From: Micrococcales bacterium UBA2037 | GTDB taxonomy: Bacteria; Actinomycetota; Actinomycetes; Actinomycetales; Microbacteriaceae | Direction of reading: 5' to 3' | Length of the DNA stretch: 64,000 nucleotides | NCBI GenBank assembly: GCA_002333405.1 | Contig: DDBH01000018.1 | Coordinates: 82,986-146,985 of the forward strand | In this document: piece after piece, positions 8,728 through 16,788 of the stretch | How positions within the stretch are numbered: position 1 is the stretch's first letter | Layout of the letters: the number at the start of each line of letters is the position of its first letter | Notes under the pieces: model-generated | Database searches by the model: none | What the model was told of the DNA's origin: nothing | What the model saw: only the letters and a program-made list of their open reading frames with translations | Program-made: the position numbers and the translations under genes

Positions 8728-8746
8728 ATAGGTTAGGTAACCCTAA
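8728..8746. promoter_or_regulatory. IdeR/DtxR-type iron box
   Basis: The 19 bases ATAGGTTAGGTAACCCTAA match 15 of 19 positions of the actinobacterial iron-box consensus TTAGGTTAGGCTAACCTAA, from memory. It lies in the 75-base space upstream of fbpA, where a bound iron repressor would block transcription of the iron importer. Confidence 0.75.
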
Positions 8747-8754
8747 CTACTTTG

Positions 8755-9171
8755 TCAATGGCTGTGTTTTTGATCAATCTCAGCAATCAAAGCTTCCGCC
8801 AACGCGCGGATTTCATCGCGGATTGGGCGGATGGTTTCAACGCCCTGGCCAGCAGGGTCGGTCAGCTTCCAGTCCAAGTAAATCTTGCCGGGGTAGAACG
8901 GGCAGGCATCGCCGCAACCCATGGTGATCACGTAGTCACTGGCCCTGACATCCTCGTCGGTCAGAACCTTTGGCGAGTTGCCCGAGATGTCTATGCCCTC
9001 TTCCAGCATTGCCTCGACAACGGCCGGGTTCACCTGGTCAGCCGGCATGGTTCCCGAGGACCTGACTTCGACTCGATCACCGGCAAGGTGCTGAAGGTAA
9101 CCGGCTGCCATTTGGCTGCGGCCGGCGTTGTGAACGCAAACAAACATCACGGATGAGATTGGGTTAGACAT
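8755..9171 (-). CDS. arsC: Arsenate reductase, low-molecular-weight phosphatase type
   Basis: A 138-residue ArsC of the LMW tyrosine-phosphatase fold that reduces arsenate to arsenite in the cytoplasm. The P-loop CVHNAGRS (Cys11 to Arg17) and the later MGCGDACPFYPG segment, with the resolving-cysteine pair, are visible. Thioredoxin- or mycothiol-coupled recycling cannot be told apart here. Its ATG lies inside the end of the aquaporin gene, which implies coupled expression. Together they would reduce arsenate and let arsenite leave through the channel. Confidence 0.93.
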   Translation of the reverse strand: MSNPISSVMFVCVHNAGRSQMAAGYLQHLAGDRVEVRSSGTMPADQVNPAVVEAMLEEGIDISGNSPKVLTDEDVRASDYVITMGCGDACPFYPGKIYLDWKLTDPAGQGVETIRPIRDEIRALAEALIAEIDQKHSH

Positions 9172-9835
9172 TTTGTTCCTTCTTTTGTTTCAGGGCAAGC
9201 GATAACCCAAGGGCTAGGCCAGCGCCAATTAGTTGGGCAACCATGAATCCTGCTACAGAACCAAATTCAATTCCTGTCACCGCATCGGTGAAGGATCTTC
9301 CAAAAGTGACGGCGGGGTTTGCAAACGAGGTCGAGGAAGTAAAGATGTGCCCGGCGGCAATCCAGCAGGCAACACTTACTCCGATCAATCCCAATTTGTT
9401 GTGGTCCACAAGAAGCAGAACAATCAGCACCAGCCCAGCACTTGCAACGATCTCACCAATAAAGGTGTTGGGGCTCATGCGCTGAACAACGCCAGAAACC
9501 ACTGCCTGCTGATCAAACATCAGGTTTGCCAACACCGCTCCGGAAACTGCACCGAGGAATTGGGAGACGATGTAGAAAAAGCCAACGCCAGCTGAGATCT
9601 CTTTCCGAATTCCGAATGCGAGAGTCACAATGGGGTTGAACTGCGCTCCGCTTATTGGCATCAGCAAATTGATCACAACAAATAGCACCGCCGCGACGGT
9701 CACGGCAATCACCGCTAGTCCAACGGTTTGATCTGCGCCCAGCGAGGTGACCATGTGTCCGGCTCCCACAACGGCCGCGACAATGGCGGCAGTGCCGAGG
9801 AACTCGGCTAGGTACTTCCGTAGGTTATCGTCCAT
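9164..9835 (-). CDS. MIP/aquaporin channel, probable arsenite efflux
   Basis: A 223-residue six-helix aquaporin-family channel. The two half-helix motifs are NPI (GAQFNPIVT, near residue 66) and NPA (FANPAVTFGR, near residue 172), so the first is a natural NPA variant. In ars operons such channels (AqpS in Sinorhizobium) let arsenite diffuse out. No ArsB or Acr3 pump lies in this window, so the channel is the only visible exit. It is divergent from arsR, sharing the operator region at 9836-9908. Confidence 0.85.
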   Translation of the reverse strand: MDDNLRKYLAEFLGTAAIVAAVVGAGHMVTSLGADQTVGLAVIAVTVAAVLFVVINLLMPISGAQFNPIVTLAFGIRKEISAGVGFFYIVSQFLGAVSGAVLANLMFDQQAVVSGVVQRMSPNTFIGEIVASAGLVLIVLLLVDHNKLGLIGVSVACWIAAGHIFTSSTSFANPAVTFGRSFTDAVTGIEFGSVAGFMVAQLIGAGLALGLSLALKQKKEQNV

Positions 9836-9874
9836 TGCTCATCGACTTTCTAGGAGCTAGTATTGAAGTAGTTT

Positions 9875-9890
9875 ATAGATGATTATCTAT
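9875..9890. promoter_or_regulatory. ArsR-type operator
   Basis: A perfect inverted repeat ATAGAT-GATT-ATCTAT lies between the divergent aquaporin and arsR starts (starts at 9835 and 9909). Its position and AT-rich dyad fit an ArsR/SmtB operator controlling both directions, released when arsenite or a related metal binds ArsR. Confidence 0.7.
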
Positions 9891-9908
9891 GTATGAGGTG
9901 AACAGAAG

Positions 9909-10241
9909 ATGACTAAAAGCGCACTAACGCTTTCGGACTGCGCTCCCAGTTCTGCCTCGGAGCCGATTGCCAGAGAAAACGCTGAAGACACCGCCAATCT
10001 GCTCAAGGCAGTTGCCGACCCAACTAGGCTCCAAATTCTTGCGATCATTGCCAGGGCCGAGAACAAGGAAAGTTGCGTCTGCGACCTGACCGAACCACTC
10101 GGGCTCAGCCAACCAACAATCAGTCACCACCTAAAAAAGCTTGCCGAGGTTGATCTGGTTGAAAAGCAACGCCGTGGCACCTGGATTTGGTACTCGCTCA
10201 ACAACAAACGCTGGAACCAGATAGCAGAGCTGTTCTCTTGA
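9909..10241 (+). CDS. arsR: ArsR-family metal-responsive repressor
   Basis: A 110-residue winged-helix repressor. The recognition region LSQPTISHHLKKLAEVDLV and wing RRGTWIWYSL are typical. Metal-site candidates are Cys56 and Cys58 (ESCVCDL, at the start of the DNA-reading helices) plus Cys11 near the N-terminus; an N-terminal Cys combined with one in this helix recalls the actinobacterial arsenite sensors described from Corynebacterium. It leads an operon with DUF4395, copZ and copA and faces the aquaporin-arsC pair, so it likely controls both. Confidence 0.92.
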   Translation: MTKSALTLSDCAPSSASEPIARENAEDTANLLKAVADPTRLQILAIIARAENKESCVCDLTEPLGLSQPTISHHLKKLAEVDLVEKQRRGTWIWYSLNNKRWNQIAELFS

Positions 10242-10747
10242 CCATTCAGCACACCGCTTTTGGCATTCTGACCCCGGAGCACAAGCACCCGGTTTTCAAT
10301 GAACGGGCAGTGCGGGGTGCCGCAGGTTTGTTTTTGATGCTTGGTGTTTCAGGCTGGATGGTTGCGGCCCTAACCGATGACTTTTCGCTGCTTCGACTAT
10401 TTGGTGTCAGTTTCATGATCGACATGTTCATCAGGCTGTTCCTGGGTCAAAGATTTTCGCCGACCCTGCTAATTGCAGACTTTTTTGTCAGGAATCAGAA
10501 CCCGGAGTGGGTGGATGCCAAACCAAAGCAGACCGCATGGGGCATTGGCTTTGGCATGATGCTGCTGGCCTGCTTCATGATGGGCTGGTTGCAGCTGCAG
10601 GGGCCTTTGGTTCTGGCACTGTGTGCGGTATGCATGGTGTTCTTATTCGCGGAGGCAGCTTTTGGTTTTTGTGCCGGCTGCTGGCTCCACAAGAGATTTG
10701 CAAAACAAAAGCCAGAGCTTTGCTCTGGTGGATCGTGCCAACGATAG
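10238..10747 (+). CDS. DUF4395 membrane protein
   Basis: A protein of about 169 residues with four predicted helices and the DUF4395 ending FAEAAFGFCAGCWLHK, a CxxC at a helix end, plus an unusual Cys-rich tail (ELCSGGSCQR). Function of the family is unknown; it often sits near thiol or sulfur genes. I chose TTG 10238, which overlaps the arsR stop (TTGA), over a TTG at 10187 lying well inside arsR. It is sandwiched between arsR and the copper chaperone, so a role in metal or thiol handling is inferred. Confidence 0.8.
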   Translation: MTIQHTAFGILTPEHKHPVFNERAVRGAAGLFLMLGVSGWMVAALTDDFSLLRLFGVSFMIDMFIRLFLGQRFSPTLLIADFFVRNQNPEWVDAKPKQTAWGIGFGMMLLACFMMGWLQLQGPLVLALCAVCMVFLFAEAAFGFCAGCWLHKRFAKQKPELCSGGSCQR

Positions 10748-10754
10748 GAAAGAA

Positions 10755-10976
10755 ATGACCACGACTGAAATCACCATCAAGGGAATGACCTGCGGTCACT
10801 GTGCCGCAAGCGTCACCAAAGAGCTTGAGGCAATCACTGGCGTAACCAGCGTCCAAGTTGATCAACCCGGCGGTAAGGCGCAGGTGCAATCAACCAACGT
10901 AACCCATGAACAAATGGCCGAAGCAGTGGAAGAAGCTGGCTACGAAGCCCTGGAGTTTGCAACCTCGAATGGCTAA
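10755..10976 (+). CDS. copZ: Copper chaperone, heavy-metal-associated domain
   Basis: A 73-residue HMA-domain protein with the metal-binding loop GMTCGHCAASV (CxxC at residues 13-16). It should carry Cu(I) in the cytoplasm to the copper ATPase encoded next. TAGGAAAGAA just upstream of ATG 10755 is a good ribosome binding site. Its last codons overlap the copA start (ATGGCTAA), indicating coupled synthesis of chaperone and pump. Confidence 0.9.
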   Translation: MTTTEITIKGMTCGHCAASVTKELEAITGVTSVQVDQPGGKAQVQSTNVTHEQMAEAVEEAGYEALEFATSNG

Positions 10977-13047
10977 GCCAGACCTAGTCGAGCTCGAAAT
11001 TGAGGGCATGACCTGCACCGCCTGTGCCAGGCGCGTGGAGAAAAGCCTAAACAAGCTCGACGGGGTCACGGCCTATGTTGACTTCGCAACCGAAAAGGCC
11101 CACCTTCAGCTGAGTAACCCGGTTGCACTTGATGTTCTGTCCGGGGCAGTTGTCAGCGCCGGATACCAAGTCGGCAGCGACAAGTCAGAAACCAGCAAGC
11201 TTAAGCCAAGGCTGATAGTTGGAGCTGTTAGTGCAAGCCTCGCCGTCTTGTTTGCAATGGTGCCGGGCTTTCAATTCGAAAATAGCCAGTACTTGGTTTG
11301 GGCACTTGCCACGGCAGTTGTGGGCTACGTGGCTTGGCCCTTTCACGCGGCCGCCATCAAAAACCTGCGTCACTTTGACGCCACCATGGACACTCTGGTG
11401 TCGCTCGGTTCAACAGTTGCCTATGTCTACAGCGTCTTCCTAATTCTCGCTGGAGATCACCACACCTACTTTGAAACCGCGGCGGTTGTGCCGTCGGTGG
11501 TGCTTCTTGGTCGCTACATAGAAGTGAAGGCAAGAAAAAGCGCAACAGATTCGGTGCGCGCACTACTTAGTGCAATCCCAGACAGGGCCACGGTTGAGAT
11601 TGATGGGAACCGACAAGAAATTTCAACCGCTGAGCTCAAAAAGAAGATGATTGTGCTGGTCGCAGCCGGGCAAGCAATTCCTGCCGATGGCAAGCTTTTG
11701 TCAGCGGCAGCAACTATTGACGCCTCAACCCTGACCGGTGAGTCTCTCCCGCAGGAAATATCAACCGGGGACCAGGTCACCGCCGGCGCCACCAACCTGC
11801 AGGGCGAGATCCGGCTGGAGGTAACAGCGCCGGCTGCCAGCTCCAGGCTTGCCAGGATTGCAGACATGGTCAGAGAGGCCACTGCCGAGAAAACCAAGCT
11901 GGCGTCCCTGACCGATTCAATTTCCAAGGTTTTCGTGCCACTGGTGATTCTGACTGCCATCCTCACCTACATAATTTGGTCACTGCTTGGCGATCAGGAG
12001 ACCGCTTTCCAGGCGGCAATTTCGGTGATCGTGATTGCCTGTCCTTGTGCCCTGGGCATTGCGGTGCCAATGAGCCTCGTGGTTGCAACTGGTGTTGGAA
12101 CCAAGCGAGCAGTGGTGATCAGAAACCCTGATGCCCTCAGGTCGCTAGCGAGAACCAAGATGGTTTTCTTTGACAAGACCGGAACCCTGACCGATGGAAA
12201 TCTTGCGATTGTCAGATCGGTGGGCTTGGGTGGCGTGAGCGCTGAGCAGATGCTTGAAAAGGCTGCGGCCGTTTCAGCCGGTAGCAGCCACCCGGTCTCA
12301 AAAGCGATTGCTGCCGTCACTAGCCAGCTAGCTGTCACCAATGTCTCCGAAATCGCCGGCCAAGGCATCTCTGGACTGGTTGAAGGCATCTCAGTGAGGG
12401 TTGAAAAGCCGGGAACATACGAAAATCAATTAGAGCTCGACCAAGCACTGGCAGCTGCTGGCCCAAACACTTTGGTGGTAGTTGCCTGGGAAGGTTGGGC
12501 CCACGGCCTAATCGAGTTATCCGATCAACTTAGGCCACATGCCAAGCAGGCTGTAGCCGATCTGCAGACAGCGGGCTTCAGTCCTGTTCTGGTTTCCGGC
12601 GATAACCCAGGCAGAGTGGCGGAGATTGCGGGGCAACTGGGAATCAAGCAGTACTTCGGTTCCATCACACCTGAGGGCAAACTGGAGATGCTCGGTCAGC
12701 ACACCGACCCGGTTGCAATGGTTGGTGATGGCATAAACGATGTTGCCGCTCTTGCCAAGGCAGAGGTTGGGATCGCGATGGGTTCCGGCGCCTATGCAGC
12801 TCAAGCAGCAAGCACTATTACGATTTTGGACGACGACCCAAGAGCAATTCCGTTTGCTCTCAGGCTCGGCAAGAAGACCTATCGCAACATCATCGAGAAC
12901 CTGGTCTGGGCCTTTGGATACAACATCGTGCTGATTCCGGTTGCAGCACTTGGATTACTAAACCCGATACTTGCAGGCGTGGCCATGGCTTTCTCGTCGG
13001 TTTCGGTAGTTGCCAACTCGCTTCGGCTAAAACTTGGCTCAAACTGA
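10969..13047 (+). CDS. copA: Copper-exporting P1B-type ATPase
   Basis: A 692-residue P1B ATPase that exports Cu(I). In order: one HMA domain (GMTCTACARRV, CxxC at 16-19), membrane helices, actuator motif LTGES, the ion-path motif CPC (IACPCALGIAVPMSL), phosphorylation motif DKTGTLTDG and hinge GDGINDVAAL, ending with two helices containing GYNIVLIP and MAFSSVSVVANSLRLK, as in CopA. The single HMA domain is normal for bacterial CopA. ATG 10969 was chosen because it overlaps the copZ stop; upstream starts would lie inside copZ. Copper specificity rests on CPC and the C-terminal motifs. Confidence 0.95.
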   Translation: MAKPDLVELEIEGMTCTACARRVEKSLNKLDGVTAYVDFATEKAHLQLSNPVALDVLSGAVVSAGYQVGSDKSETSKLKPRLIVGAVSASLAVLFAMVPGFQFENSQYLVWALATAVVGYVAWPFHAAAIKNLRHFDATMDTLVSLGSTVAYVYSVFLILAGDHHTYFETAAVVPSVVLLGRYIEVKARKSATDSVRALLSAIPDRATVEIDGNRQEISTAELKKKMIVLVAAGQAIPADGKLLSAAATIDASTLTGESLPQEISTGDQVTAGATNLQGEIRLEVTAPAASSRLARIADMVREATAEKTKLASLTDSISKVFVPLVILTAILTYIIWSLLGDQETAFQAAISVIVIACPCALGIAVPMSLVVATGVGTKRAVVIRNPDALRSLARTKMVFFDKTGTLTDGNLAIVRSVGLGGVSAEQMLEKAAAVSAGSSHPVSKAIAAVTSQLAVTNVSEIAGQGISGLVEGISVRVEKPGTYENQLELDQALAAAGPNTLVVVAWEGWAHGLIELSDQLRPHAKQAVADLQTAGFSPVLVSGDNPGRVAEIAGQLGIKQYFGSITPEGKLEMLGQHTDPVAMVGDGINDVAALAKAEVGIAMGSGAYAAQAASTITILDDDPRAIPFALRLGKKTYRNIIENLVWAFGYNIVLIPVAALGLLNPILAGVAMAFSSVSVVANSLRLKLGSN

Positions 13048-13068
13048 ACTAACTGGAAAACTTGAACT

Positions 13069-13668
13069 GTGAAGAAAATTCTGATCCACCACGGTTGGAC
13101 CAACATCAGGCCAGAGGGCCACTGGGCCAGGATTGCCGCGGCGGAGCTTAGAAGCCGTGGCAATCAGGTTTGGTATCCGCAGTTCCCGGACCCTGACACC
13201 CCTAGTGCCGAGAAATGGCAGGAGCTCATTCGCCAGGAGGCGAACATGATGGACGAGGTTGAAGGCGGCGAGAAGATAGCAATCTGCCATTCCCTTGGCA
13301 CCACCAACTGGCTAATCGCGGCCATGAATGATCTATTCACAAAGCCATTTGATCGAGTGCTGCTAGTTGCTCCACCTGACCCACGGCTCACCGACCAGGC
13401 CGATGGAATCGAGGGAGACCCGCTCGATCTCACTAACCCGCTACTTGCAATCAACGCCCACAAATGGGCCAAGAATCTGACTGTGATAGCCGGGGACAAC
13501 GACCACTGGCTCCCACGGGGAGTTGGAATCTATGCGCCAGCGTTGAATGTTGAACCACTTATTTTTGAAGGCGCCGGGCATTTTTCTCTGGACCAGGGTT
13601 GGGGCCAATGGTCTGGGTTAACTGCCTGGATAGAAAGCGCTAACCCTCAAGACTTGATGCAGCACTAG
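13069..13668 (+). CDS. RBBP9/YdeN-family alpha/beta hydrolase
   Basis: A 199-residue small serine hydrolase of the RBBP9/YdeN type. ILIHHGWTN opens the fold; the nucleophile elbow is CHSLGTT (Ser near residue 74), the acid is in AGDNDHW and the base is in the GAGHFS segment. Natural substrate is unknown for the family. The start is GTG 13069. Its end overlaps the convergent MFS gene by 29 bases. Confidence 0.88.
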   Translation: MKKILIHHGWTNIRPEGHWARIAAAELRSRGNQVWYPQFPDPDTPSAEKWQELIRQEANMMDEVEGGEKIAICHSLGTTNWLIAAMNDLFTKPFDRVLLVAPPDPRLTDQADGIEGDPLDLTNPLLAINAHKWAKNLTVIAGDNDHWLPRGVGIYAPALNVEPLIFEGAGHFSLDQGWGQWSGLTAWIESANPQDLMQH

Positions 13669-14851
13669 GGTCGACCGCTGCACGCGTGCGAACTTTGTGG
13701 ATGGCACTGAGCCAAACCAGCAAAGCCATAGCGCCAACGCCAAGACTGAAGGTGGTCGCAATGCCAACCTGAGGATTAGTAAGAACCAGCAGCGTAAGCA
13801 GAGTGGGCGAGAGTGCTGAAACAAGTTTGCTCAGCATCATGATGTAGCCCTGACGCTGACCAAAGCGCTCTGGTCCGAAAAACAACAGTGGCAGCGAGCC
13901 TCGAATAAACGGGTTTAGACCAACCCCGATGCCATGCAGAATCACAAACGGAATCAATCCATTGACACCGAAGGCCCAAATCAAAAGCACTCCCAATGGG
14001 TGCGCCGCGATCGACACTGCAGCAACCCGCATTGGAGTCATAAAGGTTCCGGGAAGCAAAATCACTACCCTGGCTAGAACCTGCGATGGGCCGAGAATGG
14101 TTGCTGCCAACAGCGCAACCTGACTGCTTGCTCCAAGCTCACCCAACAAAAATGGCAGGGTGGTGTTGACCGAGGAAACAATGAAGCCCTCCAGGGCAAA
14201 AATCAAAGCAAAAATCACCAGCAACAGATCAAACCGGAATCGGTTTTTTATGACCTTGCGAATGGCCCCGGTGATGTCAGGGACTTCCTTGCGGGCAACT
14301 TTTGGAATGCTGAGGTTAAGCGGAAGTCCTATCACCAGGTGCATCAGTGCCCAAAAAAACACTGCTTGTTGCCAGCCAATTGTTTGCTCCAGGTAGCTGG
14401 TCAGTGGCCACGAGATAGTTGAGGAGAACCCGGCAAAAACCGTGATCCCTGCGATCACCCTGTTGGATTTTTCCCCGAAGAACGACACCGCTGTTGCAAA
14501 GGCAGAGTCGTAATTGCCCATCGACCCGCCGACTCCTATCAGCAGCCAGGCGCCGACCAACATGGTTTGGTTTGTGCTCACCGAAAGAAGCAGTAGCCCT
14601 AGGGCAAAGGCAGCGCTACCCAGCGGTAAAACAGCCCTGCCACCAAGCCTGTCAATTGCCCGGCCGACCTGCGGTCCGAGCAGCCCGGAAACCAAAAGTG
14701 AGAGCGTGAAGGTCCAGAAGAAATCTGCGGTTTCAATCCCCAAAGATCTTGAGATTGGCACCGCCAAAATCGCAGGCAAATAGAAGGAGGATCCCCAGCC
14801 AATGATTTGGCCAACACCTAAGCGAATGGTTATCGAGCGGCCGCTTGTCAA
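13640..14851 (-). CDS. MFS transporter
   Basis: A 403-residue major facilitator protein with 12 predicted helices. The loop between helices 2 and 3 reads GPQVGRAIDRLGGR, a clear MFS motif A variant. Substrate cannot be inferred. The start is TTG 14851, supported by AGAAGG six bases upstream. It is divergent from the tocopherol-cyclase-like gene and converges on the RBBP9 hydrolase. Confidence 0.85.
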   Translation of the reverse strand: MTSGRSITIRLGVGQIIGWGSSFYLPAILAVPISRSLGIETADFFWTFTLSLLVSGLLGPQVGRAIDRLGGRAVLPLGSAAFALGLLLLSVSTNQTMLVGAWLLIGVGGSMGNYDSAFATAVSFFGEKSNRVIAGITVFAGFSSTISWPLTSYLEQTIGWQQAVFFWALMHLVIGLPLNLSIPKVARKEVPDITGAIRKVIKNRFRFDLLLVIFALIFALEGFIVSSVNTTLPFLLGELGASSQVALLAATILGPSQVLARVVILLPGTFMTPMRVAAVSIAAHPLGVLLIWAFGVNGLIPFVILHGIGVGLNPFIRGSLPLLFFGPERFGQRQGYIMMLSKLVSALSPTLLTLLVLTNPQVGIATTFSLGVGAMALLVWLSAIHKVRTRAAVDPSAASSLEG

Positions 14852-14876
14852 TTGGTGCCTTCTATTGGGTTGGGGC

Positions 14877-14906
14877 TTTAGTTTATTGCCTCGGCTGGTC
14901 TACGCT
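14877..14906 (+). promoter_or_regulatory. Possible leaderless promoter of the tocopherol-cyclase-like gene
   Basis: TACGCT (14901-14906) lies six bases before ATG 14913, and TTTAGT (14877-14882) lies 18 bases further upstream. The same pair of hexamers, with a 17-base spacer, precedes galU. No ribosome binding site is seen, which would fit a leaderless start. Confidence 0.35.
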
Positions 14907-14912
14907 GTCTAG

Positions 14913-15905
14913 ATGTTCTCTGTAAAGAGTTACCTCACCGGTGTCATGCACCCAGAAGGGTTCCACGGCCAAACCAAGACCAAAAACTACTTTGAGGGCT
15001 GGTACTTCAAGTTTGTCTCAGACGACCTAAAGCAAAAATGGGCAGTGATTCCAGGGGTGTTTTTGGGGCTACAGGGAAGCGACACTCACGAAGCATTCGT
15101 GCAGGTACTGAACGGCACGACCGGCGAAAGCTATTACGTCACCTACCCCATCGAGGAGTTTGAGGCTGCCGCCGACAGATTTGAGGTTCGGGTCGGCCCC
15201 AACCGTTTTTCTGCCCAGGGGGGAGTGCTTGATGTTGGGCCACTCAAGGGTGAAATCAAAATTGAGTCTGACCTAGTTCCGTGGCCGGTGAAGCTCTCTA
15301 GCCCGGGCATCATGGGTTGGTATGGCATGGTGCCGATGATGGAGTGCTTCCACGGGCTGGTTTCGTTCAACCACAAGGTCTCAGCGAAACTCGAAGTTGA
15401 TGGCAAACCCGCTGCATTTAGTGGCAAGGGCTACGTCGAAAAAGACTGGGGCAGAAACTTCCCCAGCGGATATATCTGGCTTCACTCAAACCATCTGGAA
15501 AATGACCCGGAAGCATCGCTGGTTGCCTCGGCTGCAATCATTCCGTGGTTGAACAGCTCGTTCCGAGGCTTCATCATGGGCTTTCATCACTCCGGCAAAC
15601 TTCACGCTTGGACCACCTATAACAAATCAAAAGAGCTGGACCTCAAGATGGACGACACTCATGTCCATTGGTCGGTGACCGGCCAGGCCGGAACATTAAC
15701 CATCTCGGCACTCCGTGCCAGGGGTGGTCTGCTGCACGCACCTCTTCGGACCGCAATGCACCAAAGGGTTGAAGAAACAATGGACAGCGTCTTTGAGGTG
15801 AAGCACGAAAAAGACGGCGTGATTCTAAAACATGGAACAATGAAGGCTGCCGCAATGGAGGTCTTTGGAGACATCGAGAGGCTGCTTTCCATAAATGGCA
15901 AATAA
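14913..15905 (+). CDS. Tocopherol cyclase-like (VTE1/CrtC-AttH lipocalin-like) protein
   Basis: A 330-residue protein with the hallmarks of the tocopherol cyclase family: NYFEGWYFKFV near residues 27-37, MGWYGMVPMMEC near 131-142, GKGYVEKDWGRNFP near 171-184 and a following beta-barrel half. In plants VTE1 closes the chromanol ring of tocopherols; the bacterial relatives are mostly uncharacterised, and related lipocalin folds hydrate or cyclise carotenoids. It has no signal peptide. Its last 11 bases overlap the SDR gene, so the two probably act together on a prenyl or isoprenoid substrate, which I infer only. Confidence 0.82.
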   Translation: MFSVKSYLTGVMHPEGFHGQTKTKNYFEGWYFKFVSDDLKQKWAVIPGVFLGLQGSDTHEAFVQVLNGTTGESYYVTYPIEEFEAAADRFEVRVGPNRFSAQGGVLDVGPLKGEIKIESDLVPWPVKLSSPGIMGWYGMVPMMECFHGLVSFNHKVSAKLEVDGKPAAFSGKGYVEKDWGRNFPSGYIWLHSNHLENDPEASLVASAAIIPWLNSSFRGFIMGFHHSGKLHAWTTYNKSKELDLKMDDTHVHWSVTGQAGTLTISALRARGGLLHAPLRTAMHQRVEETMDSVFEVKHEKDGVILKHGTMKAAAMEVFGDIERLLSINGK

Positions 15906-16755
15906 CAATAAAACCGCGCTAATCACCGGTGCCAGCTCAGGTCTGGGGCTAAATGCCAGCAGGGCGCTTGCAGCCAAGGGCTACAACCTGATCATGGCCT
16001 CAAGAGGTGAGGCAAAGCTTGAAAAAGCGAGCGCCGAAATCAAGGCTCAATACCCGGATGTTCAAATCAGCCAGGCGGTGCTGGATGTCTCAAATTTTGA
16101 TCAGGTTCGCGACTTTGCAAAAACCACCCAGCCGCCAATCGACGTTCTTATGAACAACGCGGGCGTGATGGGTCCAGATTTCAGTCTTTCGGTTGAGGGC
16201 ATTGAGTCACAGATGGCCATCAATCACCTGGGGCACTTTCTGCTCACCTCATTGCTCTGGGAAAACCTTGAGCAAGCGGAAAGCCCGAGAGTTGTTTCAC
16301 TCTCCAGTACCGTGCATCGTCGGGGCAAACTAGAAACTGCAAGCGTTTCAGAGATCACCGGTTCCGACAAGGCTAGCTATGACCGCTGGCAGCGCTATGC
16401 AGACACCAAGCTTGCCTGCCTGCTGTTCGCCAGAGAGCTTGACATCAGGGCAAAGCAAGCCAAGAGCAAAGTGATTTCTATTGCCGCTCACCCGGGCTGG
16501 GCAATAACCGGCCTGCAGGATAACTTTCCGCATCGCCTCGACAGGTTCGCGCAAACCGCAGCTCAAGGAGCACAGTCACAAATCGATGCCGCCATCAACC
16601 CGCTGCTGACAGGTGGCGAATTCGTAGGGCCAAGCCTGGAGCTCTGGGGCAAGCCAAAACTGATCAAGGGCACCAACCGATCTAGAGACCTTAGGCTGAT
16701 GGGTCGACTTTGGACCACCAGCGAGGAACTAACAGGTTCAAAATTCGAGCTGTAG
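15895..16755 (+). CDS. Short-chain dehydrogenase/reductase
   Basis: A 286-residue classical SDR, probably NAD(P)-dependent, resembling retinol-dehydrogenase or light-dependent oxidoreductase-like members. The cofactor motif TGASSGLGLN (residues 10-19), NNAGVMGP, the catalytic Ser in VVSLSSTVHRRG and a Tyr/Lys region (RWQRYADTKLACLLFA, a YxxxK) are present. Its ATG lies inside the last codons of the tocopherol-cyclase-like gene. It may oxidise or reduce that protein's substrate or a retinoid; nothing in the sequence decides. Confidence 0.88.
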   Translation: MANNNKTALITGASSGLGLNASRALAAKGYNLIMASRGEAKLEKASAEIKAQYPDVQISQAVLDVSNFDQVRDFAKTTQPPIDVLMNNAGVMGPDFSLSVEGIESQMAINHLGHFLLTSLLWENLEQAESPRVVSLSSTVHRRGKLETASVSEITGSDKASYDRWQRYADTKLACLLFARELDIRAKQAKSKVISIAAHPGWAITGLQDNFPHRLDRFAQTAAQGAQSQIDAAINPLLTGGEFVGPSLELWGKPKLIKGTNRSRDLRLMGRLWTTSEELTGSKFEL

Positions 16756-16788
16756 CAGGTAGGCTCATCTGGTTACCAAGGAGCAATT

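Noticed and set aside
10187..10237. Longer DUF4395 start at TTG 10187
   Set aside because: It would lie 55 bases inside arsR; TTG 10238 overlaps the arsR stop in a usual coupling pattern.
11514..11966. 150-codon minus-strand frame inside copA
   Set aside because: Shadow of the copper ATPase; composition mirrors the sense strand.
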